Positions 55,974 to 64,000 of a stretch of DNA of 64,000 bases are shown in pieces. Where the stretch lies: positions 1-64,000 of the forward strand of contig NZ_PNYA01000016.1 of NCBI RefSeq assembly GCF_002879885.1. Reading direction: 5' to 3'. Both the position numbers and the translations under genes were made by a program. Numbering within the stretch: position 1 is the stretch's first letter; each line of letters starts with the position of its first letter. This stretch comes from Trinickia dabaoshanensis. GTDB lineage: Bacteria; Pseudomonadota; Gammaproteobacteria; Burkholderiales; Burkholderiaceae. Below the pieces are notes generated by a model. That model was not told where the DNA came from and searched no databases. It saw only the letters and a program-made list of their open reading frames with translations.

Positions 55974-57044
55974 TCAGGCAAATATCTTGGCGAGCGTCAG
56001 CAGCTTTCTCACCGTGAGGTCGGGACTACGCCGCAGATTGCGAACGAGGGCCGCCAAGCTGGACGGCGAGAGCTTGGGCTTGGTGAAGCTGCGCGGCATC
56101 GCGGGCCCCCATTGCGCCATCGCTTCGCGGCTGACCGGGTGCAGGCCCGTGGGGACGGCCGAGGTGAAGAGATCGCCGTCGCAGTAGTGTTCGTGCTTGT
56201 CGCCCCACGGGTCCTGCCAGTAATCGAATATCTGGCTGCCGAGGATATGACGTCCGATCCCCCAGGCGTGCGTCCACCCCTTTTCGCGTAGAACACGCTG
56301 TCCCATGCCGACGGCGTCCGCATCGATCAATTCGAATGCGCTATGGCTGTACTTCGGAACGAAGCCCTGCGCCAGCGCGAGCGTGTGATGGTCGGCGGGC
56401 CGGTCGCCTAGATCCAGCCGCATGAACGCGACGGCGGGCGAGCCGTCCGGCAGCGTCTGCACGTCGCTTGGGATGAAGCCGAAGTGCTGCGTGTACCACG
56501 CGCACGTTTCTTGGAAATCGGCCAACTCGAACACGACATGCCCGAGCTTGATGACGTCCGGCGCGTGTTCCGGCGGCCGCTGCGTCTCGTTGATTCGTAC
56601 CGCCGCGTCGACCGTATTGAATTGAAGCGCGTTTCGATGCGGCAGCGGTTCGACTTCGCCGACTCCGCAAACCGCGTCGACGCGAAAACCCGAGGGGTCG
56701 GTTAGCGTGACGCGATACCCGCCGCCGGGCCAGTCCGACGACTCCATCCCCGAGGCGCCGGGAAGCCGGGTCAGCGCACGTAAATCCGACTTGTCGTCTA
56801 CTCGCAATCCGAAGCCGGCGAACTGAGCCTTCGCCGCGTGGCGGACGACATAACAGAACGGCGCCGGCCCGGTGCCGCGCAAAAGCAGCAGCGCTTCGTT
56901 TCGCAAAACCGTTTGCAGCCCGAAGTCGTTGAGAAACCGCTCCGCTCGCTCGAGGTCGGGACGGTCGAAGATCAGGTACGCCAAGGCCGACGCTTTCGTC
57001 GTGGGATGAGGATGGCGCGTGGGCTGTACGGTGGTCAATTTCAT
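55974..57044 (-). CDS. Two-domain VOC extradiol-type dioxygenase
   Basis: 356 residues with two VOC modules. The second has three likely iron ligands in the right order: His in KLGHVVFEL, His in YSHSAFELID and Glu in DKHEHYCDG. This matches type I extradiol dioxygenases (2,3-dihydroxybiphenyl or catechol 2,3-dioxygenase type), which cut a catechol ring next to its hydroxyls. The start at 57044 sits 53 nt after a strong promoter. First gene of the catabolic operon. Confidence 0.85.
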   Translation of the reverse strand: MKLTTVQPTRHPHPTTKASALAYLIFDRPDLERAERFLNDFGLQTVLRNEALLLLRGTGPAPFCYVVRHAAKAQFAGFGLRVDDKSDLRALTRLPGASGMESSDWPGGGYRVTLTDPSGFRVDAVCGVGEVEPLPHRNALQFNTVDAAVRINETQRPPEHAPDVIKLGHVVFELADFQETCAWYTQHFGFIPSDVQTLPDGSPAVAFMRLDLGDRPADHHTLALAQGFVPKYSHSAFELIDADAVGMGQRVLREKGWTHAWGIGRHILGSQIFDYWQDPWGDKHEHYCDGDLFTSAVPTGLHPVSREAMAQWGPAMPRSFTKPKLSPSSLAALVRNLRRSPDLTVRKLLTLAKIFA

Positions 57045-57096
57045 GGCGGCGTCTCTATGGTTGTTCGTCCGATCCGTTGCGCGGCTCGTATGTGAC

Positions 57097-57125
57097 ATTA
57101 AAGTCATCCCTGATATTTTTGTCAA
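57097..57125 (-). promoter_or_regulatory. Promoter of the aromatic operon, with probable TetR operator
   Basis: Minus strand: TTGACA (57125-57120), 17-base spacer, TTTAAT (57102-57097). TGAC-W-TTAA-W-GTCA dyad overlaps the -10. The element shares 25 of 35 positions with the RND promoter at 58015, so the same TetR protein probably binds both. Confidence 0.7.
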
Positions 57126-57220
57126 CTAACGAAATCGAGCATATGTTCGTGCGACGAGATCTGCCTCCCCTCTGATACCCACTCGGATATCGCGCTCAAC
57201 TTCCAGCGCGGCCGCCCCCG

Positions 57221-57991
57221 TCAATCCGGCACACGCGCCCCGGGCGGCAAGGGCAGCCGCGCCACGCGCCCGGCTTCCTCGCGGTCCAAACCCAAGACCT
57301 GCAAGACGACGATCGCGGCGCGCTCGGCGAAGCACGCGTCCCCGAACTCCCGCGCGGAGTGTCGTTCGCCGACGGATCTCCCGTTGACGAGCACACTCAG
57401 TTCCGCGGCAATCGCCGCGAAGACAATACCGCTCACCGCCACATGGCACATGTCGGGATCGGCTACGGCAAAGCGCCCGGCCGCCATACCGGCCTCGCTA
57501 TCGCGCTTCAAACGCCGGCCCAGACCATCGCGCAGCGCGCGCTCCGAAAGCCCCTCTCGGATCAGATAGCTCCCCCATACGGGTTCACGTCGTGCTCGCA
57601 TCAAGGTATGCCTCACGCCCACGGCCACGACTTCCGCCGGGTCGGTCACGCCGCTCACCAAAGCATCGAGCTGCGCGCCGAACGCCTCGAACACCCAATC
57701 GAAAAGCGCGGCATGAAGAGCGTCCTTCGACTCGAAGTGGTTGTAGAACGAGCCGAAGCCTACGTCGGCCGCTTCCGTGATCTCGTTGATGGTCACGTGT
57801 TCGACACCTTTCGTCGCCACGAGGACAAGCGCCGCCTCCATCAGCCGGCCGCGTGTTTGACGCTTGCGTCGCGTAACGCGAGCCTCTCGCGGTTTGGCCT
57901 GCCCTGCACTCGTCTCGCCGGCTAGTCCGATCGCTTCTTCGCCGGCAGGCGCGGGCCGCGCCCGCGCCGTTGTCTTTTTTTCATCGCTCAT
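57221..57991 (-). CDS. TetR-family transcriptional regulator
   Basis: 256 residues. After a 45-residue basic/Ala-rich extension comes the TetR HTH: RLMEAALVLVATKGVEHVTINEITEAADVGFGSFYNHFESKDALHAALF. The C-terminal ligand domain is typical in length. It lies between the aromatic operon (downstream, same strand) and the divergent RND pump. The start at 57991 is preferred over the ATG at ~58012, which would lie inside the promoter. Confidence 0.88.
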   Translation of the reverse strand: MSDEKKTTARARPAPAGEEAIGLAGETSAGQAKPREARVTRRKRQTRGRLMEAALVLVATKGVEHVTINEITEAADVGFGSFYNHFESKDALHAALFDWVFEAFGAQLDALVSGVTDPAEVVAVGVRHTLMRARREPVWGSYLIREGLSERALRDGLGRRLKRDSEAGMAAGRFAVADPDMCHVAVSGIVFAAIAAELSVLVNGRSVGERHSAREFGDACFAERAAIVVLQVLGLDREEAGRVARLPLPPGARVPD

Positions 57992-58014
57992 CGCACAAGA
58001 TACAGAAGTCATAA

Positions 58015-58043
58015 TTGACAATCTTATCATCTTCGACTTTAAT
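58015..58043 (+). promoter_or_regulatory. Promoter of the RND pump operon, with probable TetR operator
   Basis: TTGACA (58015-58020), 17-base spacer, TTTAAT (58038-58043). It is 24 nt upstream of the TetR start and 86 nt upstream of the adaptor gene. The region resembles the promoter at 57097-57125. Confidence 0.7.
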
Positions 58044-58129
58044 CTCACCATCGATCGATCGTCGTCAGCAAAAACCCTGACGAATGAGCGGCTCCCCTTC
58101 CTCTTGCTAACCCTTGCTTTGGAAACATC

Positions 58130-59293
58130 GTGAAACTCCCCGGTCTTGAAACGCGGTCGTCCTCGCGCCCGTCTTCCACTGCGTTGCCCCGCCGGGCGGC
58201 CCTTTGCCTGGCCGCTTTCTGCGGTACGCTCGCGCTGGCGGCTTGCCACACGCGCGAACCTGCCGCCCCGGAAGTAAAACCGGTCGTCGCGCTTGCCGTG
58301 CATGCCGATGGCTCCCCAGAAGTCTCCTCGTTGCCGGCCCAGGTCGAAGCGCGCTACTCCACGGTGCTGTCGTTCCGCGTCGGTGGCAAAATCGCCGAGC
58401 GCCGCGTACACCTGGGCGATACCGTGAAAGCCGGGCAAGTGCTCGCGCTGCTCGACCCCACCGACCTGCGCAACAACGCGGCGAACGCGCGCGCTCAACT
58501 CGACGCGGCCGAGCACCAGCTCGCCTATCAAAAGCAGCAGCTCGCCCGGGATCAGGCCCAGGCGCGGGCCAACCTGATTGCGCCGGCGCAGTTGGAACAA
58601 ACGCAAAACGCCTACGCGACGGCCCTCGCGCAACGCGATTCCGCGTTGGCTCAAATGGCATTGGCCGAAGACCACCTGCGCTATACGGCATTGGTCGCGG
58701 ACCACGACGGCGTGATCAAGTCCGAAGACGCCGATACCGGCCAGAACGTCGAGCAAGGGCAGGCCGTGTATCACCTTGATTGGAGCGGCGATATCGACGT
58801 CGCTTGCGACGCCCCGGAGAGCGCGCTGAGTTCGTTGAGCGTCGGCCGAATCGCGAAAGTCACGCTGCCGGCGTTGCCCGGTAAGACGCTCGATGCGCGG
58901 GTGCGCGAAGTCGCGCCGAGCGCCGATCCGCAAAGCCGCACTTGGCGCGTGAAGCTGACGCTCATCGCACCGAGCCCGGAGGTACGGCTCGGCATGACGG
59001 CGCAGGTGCGATTCGATATTGCACAGGCGAACGACGGCGCCGCCCCCTTCGAGCTGCCTGCCACGGCACTCTTTCACGATGGCGACAAGCCCGCCGTCTG
59101 GGTCGTGCAGCCCGGCACCGACAAGCTCGCGCTGCGCCGCGTCACCGTCACGGCCTACGGCGAGCGGACCGTTCAAGTCGCCGCGGGCCTGCACGACGGC
59201 GAGCGCGTGGTGATGCAGGGCGTCCATACCGTGAGCGCCGGCGAACACGTGCAAGCCGTCGCCCCGCTGCACCCCGAGGACTTCGCATCATGA
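58130..59293 (+). CDS. RND efflux periplasmic adaptor (membrane fusion protein)
   Basis: 387 residues. N-terminal signal with lipobox-like LALAAC (Cys near 39) suggests a lipoprotein. The lipoyl halves (VLSFRVGGKIAERRVHLGDTVKAGQVLALLDP and TALVADHDGVIKSEDADTGQNV) flank a long coiled hairpin. It joins pump and outer-membrane channel. The stop overlaps the pump gene by 4 nt. Confidence 0.9.
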   Translation: MKLPGLETRSSSRPSSTALPRRAALCLAAFCGTLALAACHTREPAAPEVKPVVALAVHADGSPEVSSLPAQVEARYSTVLSFRVGGKIAERRVHLGDTVKAGQVLALLDPTDLRNNAANARAQLDAAEHQLAYQKQQLARDQAQARANLIAPAQLEQTQNAYATALAQRDSALAQMALAEDHLRYTALVADHDGVIKSEDADTGQNVEQGQAVYHLDWSGDIDVACDAPESALSSLSVGRIAKVTLPALPGKTLDARVREVAPSADPQSRTWRVKLTLIAPSPEVRLGMTAQVRFDIAQANDGAAPFELPATALFHDGDKPAVWVVQPGTDKLALRRVTVTAYGERTVQVAAGLHDGERVVMQGVHTVSAGEHVQAVAPLHPEDFAS

Positions 59294-62200
59294 GCATCGT
59301 CGACCGTGAAAAAACCGGCGACGACGCGCTCGCCACCGCTCCGCAGACCGAAGCTAAAAGCAAGGGCGGCTTCAATCTTTCCGAATGGGCGCTGCGTCAT
59401 CAGCAGCTCGTCATTTATTTGATCGGTCTGATGACGCTGTTCGGCGTCATCGGGTACACGCATTTGTCGCAATCCGAAGATCCGCCGTTCACGTTCCGGA
59501 CGATGGTGATTCAAACGTATTGGCCCGGCGCAAGCGCACGCGAAGTGCAAGAGCAGGTCACCGATCGCATCGCGCGCCAACTTCAAGCCGCGCCTTACGT
59601 CGACAACATCAAAAGCTATTCGCGCCCCGGCGAGTCGATGATCTTCTTTGCGATGAAGGACTCGGCTCCCGTCAAGGAAGTGCCGGAAACCTGGTATCAG
59701 GTTCGCAAAAAGGTGGGTGATATCCGGGCGACGCTGCCGCAGGGAATCGTCGGACCCTTCTTCAACGACGAGTTCGGCGACGTCTACACGAACATCTATG
59801 CGCTCGAAGGCGACGGCTTCTCGGCCGCGCAGCTGCACGACTATGCGGACCAACTGCGCACGGTGCTCCTGCGCGTACCCGGTGTCGCCAAGGTCGACTA
59901 TTTCGGCGACCCCGCTCAACACGTCTTCGTCGAAATTTCGAACACGCAGTTGACGAAGCTCGCGATTACGCCCGCCGAGTTGGCCCACGCCATCGATGCG
60001 CAAAACGCCGTCGCCCCGGTCGGCACGTTCAACACGCCCGACGACCGCGTATTCGTGCGCACGAGCGGTGCGTTCAAAAGCGTGCAAGCCCTCGAGGACA
60101 TGCTGATCACGGTCAATCGCCGTACGTTCCGCCTCGGGGACATCGCGAAGATTCACCGCGGCTATGACGACCCGCCCGTCACGCAGATGCGCACGAACGG
60201 GCACGCGGTGCTCGGGATCGGCGTCACCATGCAAACGGGCGGCGACGTGATTCGCCTCGGCAAGGCACTCGACAGCGAGCGCGCCGAACTTCAGGCGCGG
60301 CTTCCCGCTGGGCTCAAGCTCGTCCAGATTTCGAGCATGCCCGACACTGTCAAGCATTCGGTCGACGATTTCGTCGAAGCCGTCGCCGAAGCCGTCGCGA
60401 TCGTGCTCGTGGTCAGCCTCGTCTCGCTCGGTTTGCGCACGGGCATGGTCGTCGTGATTTCGATCCCAATCGTGCTCGCCGTCACGTCGCTGTGCATGTA
60501 TTTGTTCGGCATCGGCCTGAACAAGGTCTCGCTCGGCACGCTCGTGCTGGCGCTGGGGCTGCTCGTGGACGATGCGATCATCGCCGTGGAAATGATGGCC
60601 GTGAAGCTCGAGCAAGGCTGGAGCCGCATGCGCTCGGCGGCTTTCGCCTACACGAGCACGGCGTTCCCGATGCTCACCGGTACGCTCGTTACCGTATCGG
60701 GCTTCCTGCCGATCGCCCTCGCCAAGTCGAGCACCGGTGAGTACACGCGCTCGATCTTCGAGGTATCGGCGATCGCGCTCATCGTGTCGTGGTTCGCCGC
60801 CGTCGTGCTCGTTCCGCTGCTCGGCTACCACCTGCTCCCCGAACGCAAGGGCGGCGAGCACGGCGGCCATGGCCACGACGAGGATATCTACAACACGGGA
60901 TTTTATCGCCGCATGGGCGGCTGGGTCGCCTGGTGTATCGAGCGCCGCTGGCTAGTGATGGGCGTCACGGCCATTGCGTTCGCGGTTGCGATGGCGGCCT
61001 TCACGCGCGTGCCCAAGCAATTCTTCCCGAACTCCGAGCGCCCCGAATTGCTCGTCGACATGCGGCTGCCCGAAGGCGCATCGTTCGCGGCGACCTTGCG
61101 CGAAGCGCAGCGCCTCGAACAGACGCTGCACGGCCGCCCCGAGATCGAACGCGTCGTCGACTTCGTCGGCACCGGCGCGCCGCGCTTTTATCTGCCGCTC
61201 GACCAGCAGTTGCAGCAGCCGAACTTCGCCCAATTCGTCATCACGGCCAAGGACGTCAAAGAGCGGGACAAACTGTTGTCATGGCTGGACGCCTCGCTCG
61301 ACAAGCAATTCCCCGGTGTGCGAACGCGCGTGGCGCGACTCGAGAACGGGCCGCCCGTCGGTTATCCGATCCAGTTCCGCGTGAGCGGCGACGACATCGC
61401 GACCGTGCACGAGATCGCGCAGAAGGTGGCCGACAAGGTACGTGCCGACACACGCACACGCAACGTGCAGTTCGACTGGGATGAGCCGCAAGAGCGCTCC
61501 CTCTCGTTCCAGATCGACCAGAACCGGGCGCGCCAACTCGGCGTGACCTCGCAGGACGTATCGAACTTCCTCGCCATGACGCTCTCGGGGTACACGGTGA
61601 CGCAGTATCGCGAGCGCGACAAGCTGATCGATGTGGATCTGCGCGCGCCCAAGAACGAGCGCGTCGATCCCGCGCAACTCACGAGCCTGGCCGTTCCGAC
61701 GCCCAGCGGCCCGGTGCCGCTCGGCACGCTCGGCCACGTTCGCACCTCGCTCGAGTACGGCGTGATCTGGGAACGCGATCGGCAGCCGACCATCACGGTG
61801 CAGGCCGACGTTCGCGCAAACGCCCAAGGTATCGACGTCACGCACGACATCGACGGGCAACTCGCAACGCTTCGCGCCCAACTGCCGATGGGATACCGCA
61901 TCGTCGTGGGCGGCTCGGTCGAGGAAAGCGTGAAGGGCCAGACGTCGATCAATGCGGAAATGCCGATCCTCATCATCGCGGTGCTGACGCTACTCATGAT
62001 CCAGCTACAGAGCTTCGCCCGAACGCTCATCGTCGTCCTGACCGCACCGCTCGGCTTGATCGGCGTCGTGGCCGCGCTCCTGCTGCTCGGCGAACCGTTC
62101 GGCTTCGTCGCCATGCTCGGCGTGATTGCCATGTTCGGCATCATCATGCGCAATTCGGTGATTCTCGTCGATCAGATCGAGCAAGACATTGCGTCGGGGC

Positions 62201-62463
62201 AGCCGCGTTTCGATGCCATCGTGGGCGCGACAGTCAGGCGCTTCCGTCCGATCATGCTCACGGCCGCCGCCGCGGTGCTGGCCTTGATCCCGCTCCTTCG
62301 TTCCGGCTTCTTCGGCCCGATGGCCACCGCACTCATGGGCGGCATCACGATCGCCACGGTGCTCACCCTGTTCTTCCTGCCGGCCCTTTATGCGACTTCC
62401 TTCCGCGTTCGACGCGACGAGCGCGCGCACGGACAGTCCGTCGTCGAGCATGCGGAGATCTGA
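59290..62463 (+). CDS. RND family efflux transporter
   Basis: 1057 residues, inner-membrane pump driven by proton motive force. The TM4 signature LGLLVDDAIIAVEMMAVKLEQG carries the two proton-relay Asp residues. The N-terminal SQSEDPPFTFRTMVIQTYWPGAS is typical of HAE/MFP-type pumps of the CzcA-unlike group. The start at 59290 overlaps the adaptor stop (ATGA); the open frame upstream is a shadow of the adaptor gene. Confidence 0.93.
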   Translation: MSIVDREKTGDDALATAPQTEAKSKGGFNLSEWALRHQQLVIYLIGLMTLFGVIGYTHLSQSEDPPFTFRTMVIQTYWPGASAREVQEQVTDRIARQLQAAPYVDNIKSYSRPGESMIFFAMKDSAPVKEVPETWYQVRKKVGDIRATLPQGIVGPFFNDEFGDVYTNIYALEGDGFSAAQLHDYADQLRTVLLRVPGVAKVDYFGDPAQHVFVEISNTQLTKLAITPAELAHAIDAQNAVAPVGTFNTPDDRVFVRTSGAFKSVQALEDMLITVNRRTFRLGDIAKIHRGYDDPPVTQMRTNGHAVLGIGVTMQTGGDVIRLGKALDSERAELQARLPAGLKLVQISSMPDTVKHSVDDFVEAVAEAVAIVLVVSLVSLGLRTGMVVVISIPIVLAVTSLCMYLFGIGLNKVSLGTLVLALGLLVDDAIIAVEMMAVKLEQGWSRMRSAAFAYTSTAFPMLTGTLVTVSGFLPIALAKSSTGEYTRSIFEVSAIALIVSWFAAVVLVPLLGYHLLPERKGGEHGGHGHDEDIYNTGFYRRMGGWVAWCIERRWLVMGVTAIAFAVAMAAFTRVPKQFFPNSERPELLVDMRLPEGASFAATLREAQRLEQTLHGRPEIERVVDFVGTGAPRFYLPLDQQLQQPNFAQFVITAKDVKERDKLLSWLDASLDKQFPGVRTRVARLENGPPVGYPIQFRVSGDDIATVHEIAQKVADKVRADTRTRNVQFDWDEPQERSLSFQIDQNRARQLGVTSQDVSNFLAMTLSGYTVTQYRERDKLIDVDLRAPKNERVDPAQLTSLAVPTPSGPVPLGTLGHVRTSLEYGVIWERDRQPTITVQADVRANAQGIDVTHDIDGQLATLRAQLPMGYRIVVGGSVEESVKGQTSINAEMPILIIAVLTLLMIQLQSFARTLIVVLTAPLGLIGVVAALLLLGEPFGFVAMLGVIAMFGIIMRNSVILVDQIEQDIASGQPRFDAIVGATVRRFRPIMLTAAAAVLALIPLLRSGFFGPMATALMGGITIATVLTLFFLPALYATSFRVRRDERAHGQSVVEHAEI

Positions 62464-62465
62464 TC

Positions 62466-63929
62466 ATGCAACTCACCATTAAGACATCCGTTATCGCCGT
62501 GTTCGCGGCGCTTGCAACGAGCGCATGCTCGCTGGGCCCGAGCGGTGCGCCGCCCGCCATGCCGTCGCCCACGCATTATGGGGCGCAGCCGCAACCCCAG
62601 CGTACCGTCGAAGCCGCGGGAACGGCGCAACGATTCGACGTCGGCGCGGCGCCCGTGCCGCAATGGTGGCGGCTGTACCGCTCCGAGGCGCTCGATGCGC
62701 TCGTCGAAGAGGGGCTGCGCAACAACCCGACGCTCGCCGCCACACGCAGATCGCTCAACGCGGCGCAGGAAGATTTGCGGGCACAGGTCGGCGCTTCTAC
62801 CCTGCCGTCGATCGATGCGCTCGCACAGGCCGATCGCGTGCATTCGCCCGTCGTTCCCGGCATCGGCCCAAGCACCGAACGCTACAACGTGTTCGCCGGC
62901 CAGTTGCAGGCGCAGTACAACTTCGATCTGTTCGGCGCCGTTCGTTACGGCAACAAGGCCAGCGCCGCTCGCGTCGACGTCCAGGCGTACGAGGTCGAAG
63001 CGGCGCGGCGCGCGCTCGCCGCGAATATCGTCGGCGCCGCCATCAATGTCGCGGCGCTCGATCGGCAGATCGCGCTCACCGAACGCTTGGCGACGCTCGC
63101 CAGCGATACAGCGCGCGACGATGCGCAGCGGCAAGCGCTCGGCTCGGTCTCGCATGCGCAGGCACTCGCATCCGCCCGGCAGGCCGCCGCGCTCGCGGCG
63201 ACGCTGCCACCGCTGCGCCAGCAGCGCACAAGTGCCCTCAACGCGCTGGCCGTGCTCCTCGGCCGAACGCCCGACGCCGCACCCGCCGTCCCCGAATTGG
63301 CCAGCCTTGCACTGCCGGAGCACGTACCCGTCGCCGTACCGGCGCAACTGCTCCGGTCGCGCCCGGATGTTCAAGCCGCGCAAGCCGCGTTGCAAGCCGC
63401 CGCGGCAGATGTCGGCCAAGCAACGGCCCAGCTTTTCCCGAGCCTATCGCTGACAGCCTCGATGGGCCGCGCCGGATTCAGTTGGCCGGCCCTGCTCTCC
63501 GGCGCAGGCGGCATATGGGCGATCGGGGCAAGTGCCGCACAACCGATCTTCCACGGCGGTGCCTTGCTGGCGCATCGGCGCGCGACGAAGGAGGCGTATG
63601 AGGTAGCCGTTCTGCACTACAAATCGACGGTCCTGTCCGCGTTCGAGAACGTCGCCGATTCGCTCGCCGCGCTCGATAACGATGCGCAGACGCTCGCATC
63701 GACCGAAAGCGAGGCCAGCTCGGCCCATGCGCTGTTCGACGAAACGAGCGCGCGCTATCGGCTCGGGGCATTGCCTCTATCGGCGGCTCAGGCGAGCGAA
63801 CAGCAGTATTTGACGGCACAGGTCGACGCCGTGCGCGCACAGCGTCAGCGGCTTGGCGATACCGCCGCGCTCTTCCAAGCGATGGGGGAATTGCCGCCCG
63901 AACCCGGCAAACGGGCGTCGCACGATTGA
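62466..63929 (+). CDS. RND outer-membrane channel, NodT/OprM family
   Basis: 487 residues. The signal with LATSAC gives an acylated Cys at ~21. Two OEP domains are visible with VPQWWRLYRSEALDALVEEGLRNNPTLAATRRSL and YNVFAGQLQAQYNFDLFG, and LLRSRPDVQAAQAALQAA later. It provides the exit duct. It starts 2 nt after the pump stop. Confidence 0.92.
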   Translation: MQLTIKTSVIAVFAALATSACSLGPSGAPPAMPSPTHYGAQPQPQRTVEAAGTAQRFDVGAAPVPQWWRLYRSEALDALVEEGLRNNPTLAATRRSLNAAQEDLRAQVGASTLPSIDALAQADRVHSPVVPGIGPSTERYNVFAGQLQAQYNFDLFGAVRYGNKASAARVDVQAYEVEAARRALAANIVGAAINVAALDRQIALTERLATLASDTARDDAQRQALGSVSHAQALASARQAAALAATLPPLRQQRTSALNALAVLLGRTPDAAPAVPELASLALPEHVPVAVPAQLLRSRPDVQAAQAALQAAAADVGQATAQLFPSLSLTASMGRAGFSWPALLSGAGGIWAIGASAAQPIFHGGALLAHRRATKEAYEVAVLHYKSTVLSAFENVADSLAALDNDAQTLASTESEASSAHALFDETSARYRLGALPLSAAQASEQQYLTAQVDAVRAQRQRLGDTAALFQAMGELPPEPGKRASHD

Positions 63930-63931
63930 TC

Positions 63932-64000
63932 ATGGAACATCGAGATTTGATTGCCTGCCACGAGTGCGACTCGCTGTTTCGCAAGCCGCCGCGCCTGCGC
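63932..64000 (+). CDS. pqiA: Start of a PqiA-like (paraquat-inducible protein A) gene, cut by window end
   Basis: Only 23 codons are visible. The N-terminus MEHRDLIACHECDSLFRKP with its Cys-x2-Cys resembles the first zinc-ribbon-like part of PqiA inner-membrane proteins. It lies 2 nt after the channel gene, so the RND operon probably continues into a pqi operon. Confidence 0.6.
   Translation, partial: MEHRDLIACHECDSLFRKPPRLR

Noticed and set aside
57221-59272. Long 683-residue reading of the TetR frame
   Set aside because: Everything before 57991 is antisense to the RND adaptor and crosses the promoter region; only the TetR part is real.
59173-60876. 567-residue minus-strand open frame antisense to the RND pump
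   Set aside because: Composition (His/Arg/Asp rich) is typical of antisense shadow in high-GC DNA; the plus-strand pump is unmistakable.

Overview
The window is high-GC DNA laid out like a beta-proteobacterial accessory replicon. It looks like Burkholderiaceae (Burkholderia, Paraburkholderia, Caballeronia or Trinickia type). Grounds: an N-type ATPase operon in the order atpDCQRBEFAG, a LitR-type light/photo-oxidation cluster, many one-gene regulators next to their targets, and family matches throughout. Species is not claimed. I saw no rRNA, tRNA, CRISPR array, phage or insertion sequence.

Region by region: 0-2.4 kb holds the tail of a Gly/Met-rich protein, a small HELGH metalloprotease and a lipoprotein. 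2.4-7.4 kb is one very large TPR protein with an inserted C39-type cysteine peptidase domain. 7.7-11.8 kb carries a VOC protein, a creatininase-family hydrolase, an ACS-type MFS transporter and its divergent LysR regulator. 11.8-14.5 kb is a tightly overlapping minus-strand operon (DUF2000, enoyl-CoA hydratase, quinone oxidoreductase, AraC regulator).

14.7-25.5 kb is a light/photo-oxidative stress island: DUF1295 protein, two cyclopropane-synthase-like methyltransferases, a lipocalin, DUF1365, an FAD oxidoreductase, an ECF sigma factor, GTP cyclohydrolase I, a MerR/LitR-type regulator and a DNA photolyase. The heptamer TGAAACG recurs five times in its two control gaps. 25.5-35.6 kb is a mixed set: a truncated SDR, a quinone reductase/AraC pair, an HAF-repeat protein, a cupredoxin, an ArsI-like C-As lyase, an acyltransferase, PPK2, LysR, NTF2-like and GNAT genes. 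35.8-37.5 kb is a ClC chloride channel broken by an internal deletion.

38.5-45.2 kb is a complete N-ATPase operon preceded by a perfect FNR/ANR box (TTGATCACGATCAA) placed exactly where a class II activator site would sit. 45.4-48.1 kb has a DUF4336 protein, an orphan cheY-cheZ pair and small hypotheticals.

48.3-58.0 kb is the most unusual part. It is a minus-strand operon for an aromatic compound: two-domain extradiol-type dioxygenase, FAH-family hydrolase, acyl-CoA synthetase, OmpW porin, and a molybdenum enzyme closely resembling pyrogallol-phloroglucinol transhydroxylase, whose catalytic subunit carries an N-terminal SCP2-like domain. A TetR gene lies upstream. Divergent from it, 58.1-63.9 kb encodes a complete RND efflux pump followed by the start of a pqiA-like gene. 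The promoters of the catabolic operon and of the pump share the same TTGACA-N17-TTTAAT frame and match at 25 of 35 aligned positions, which suggests one regulator links uptake/degradation with efflux.
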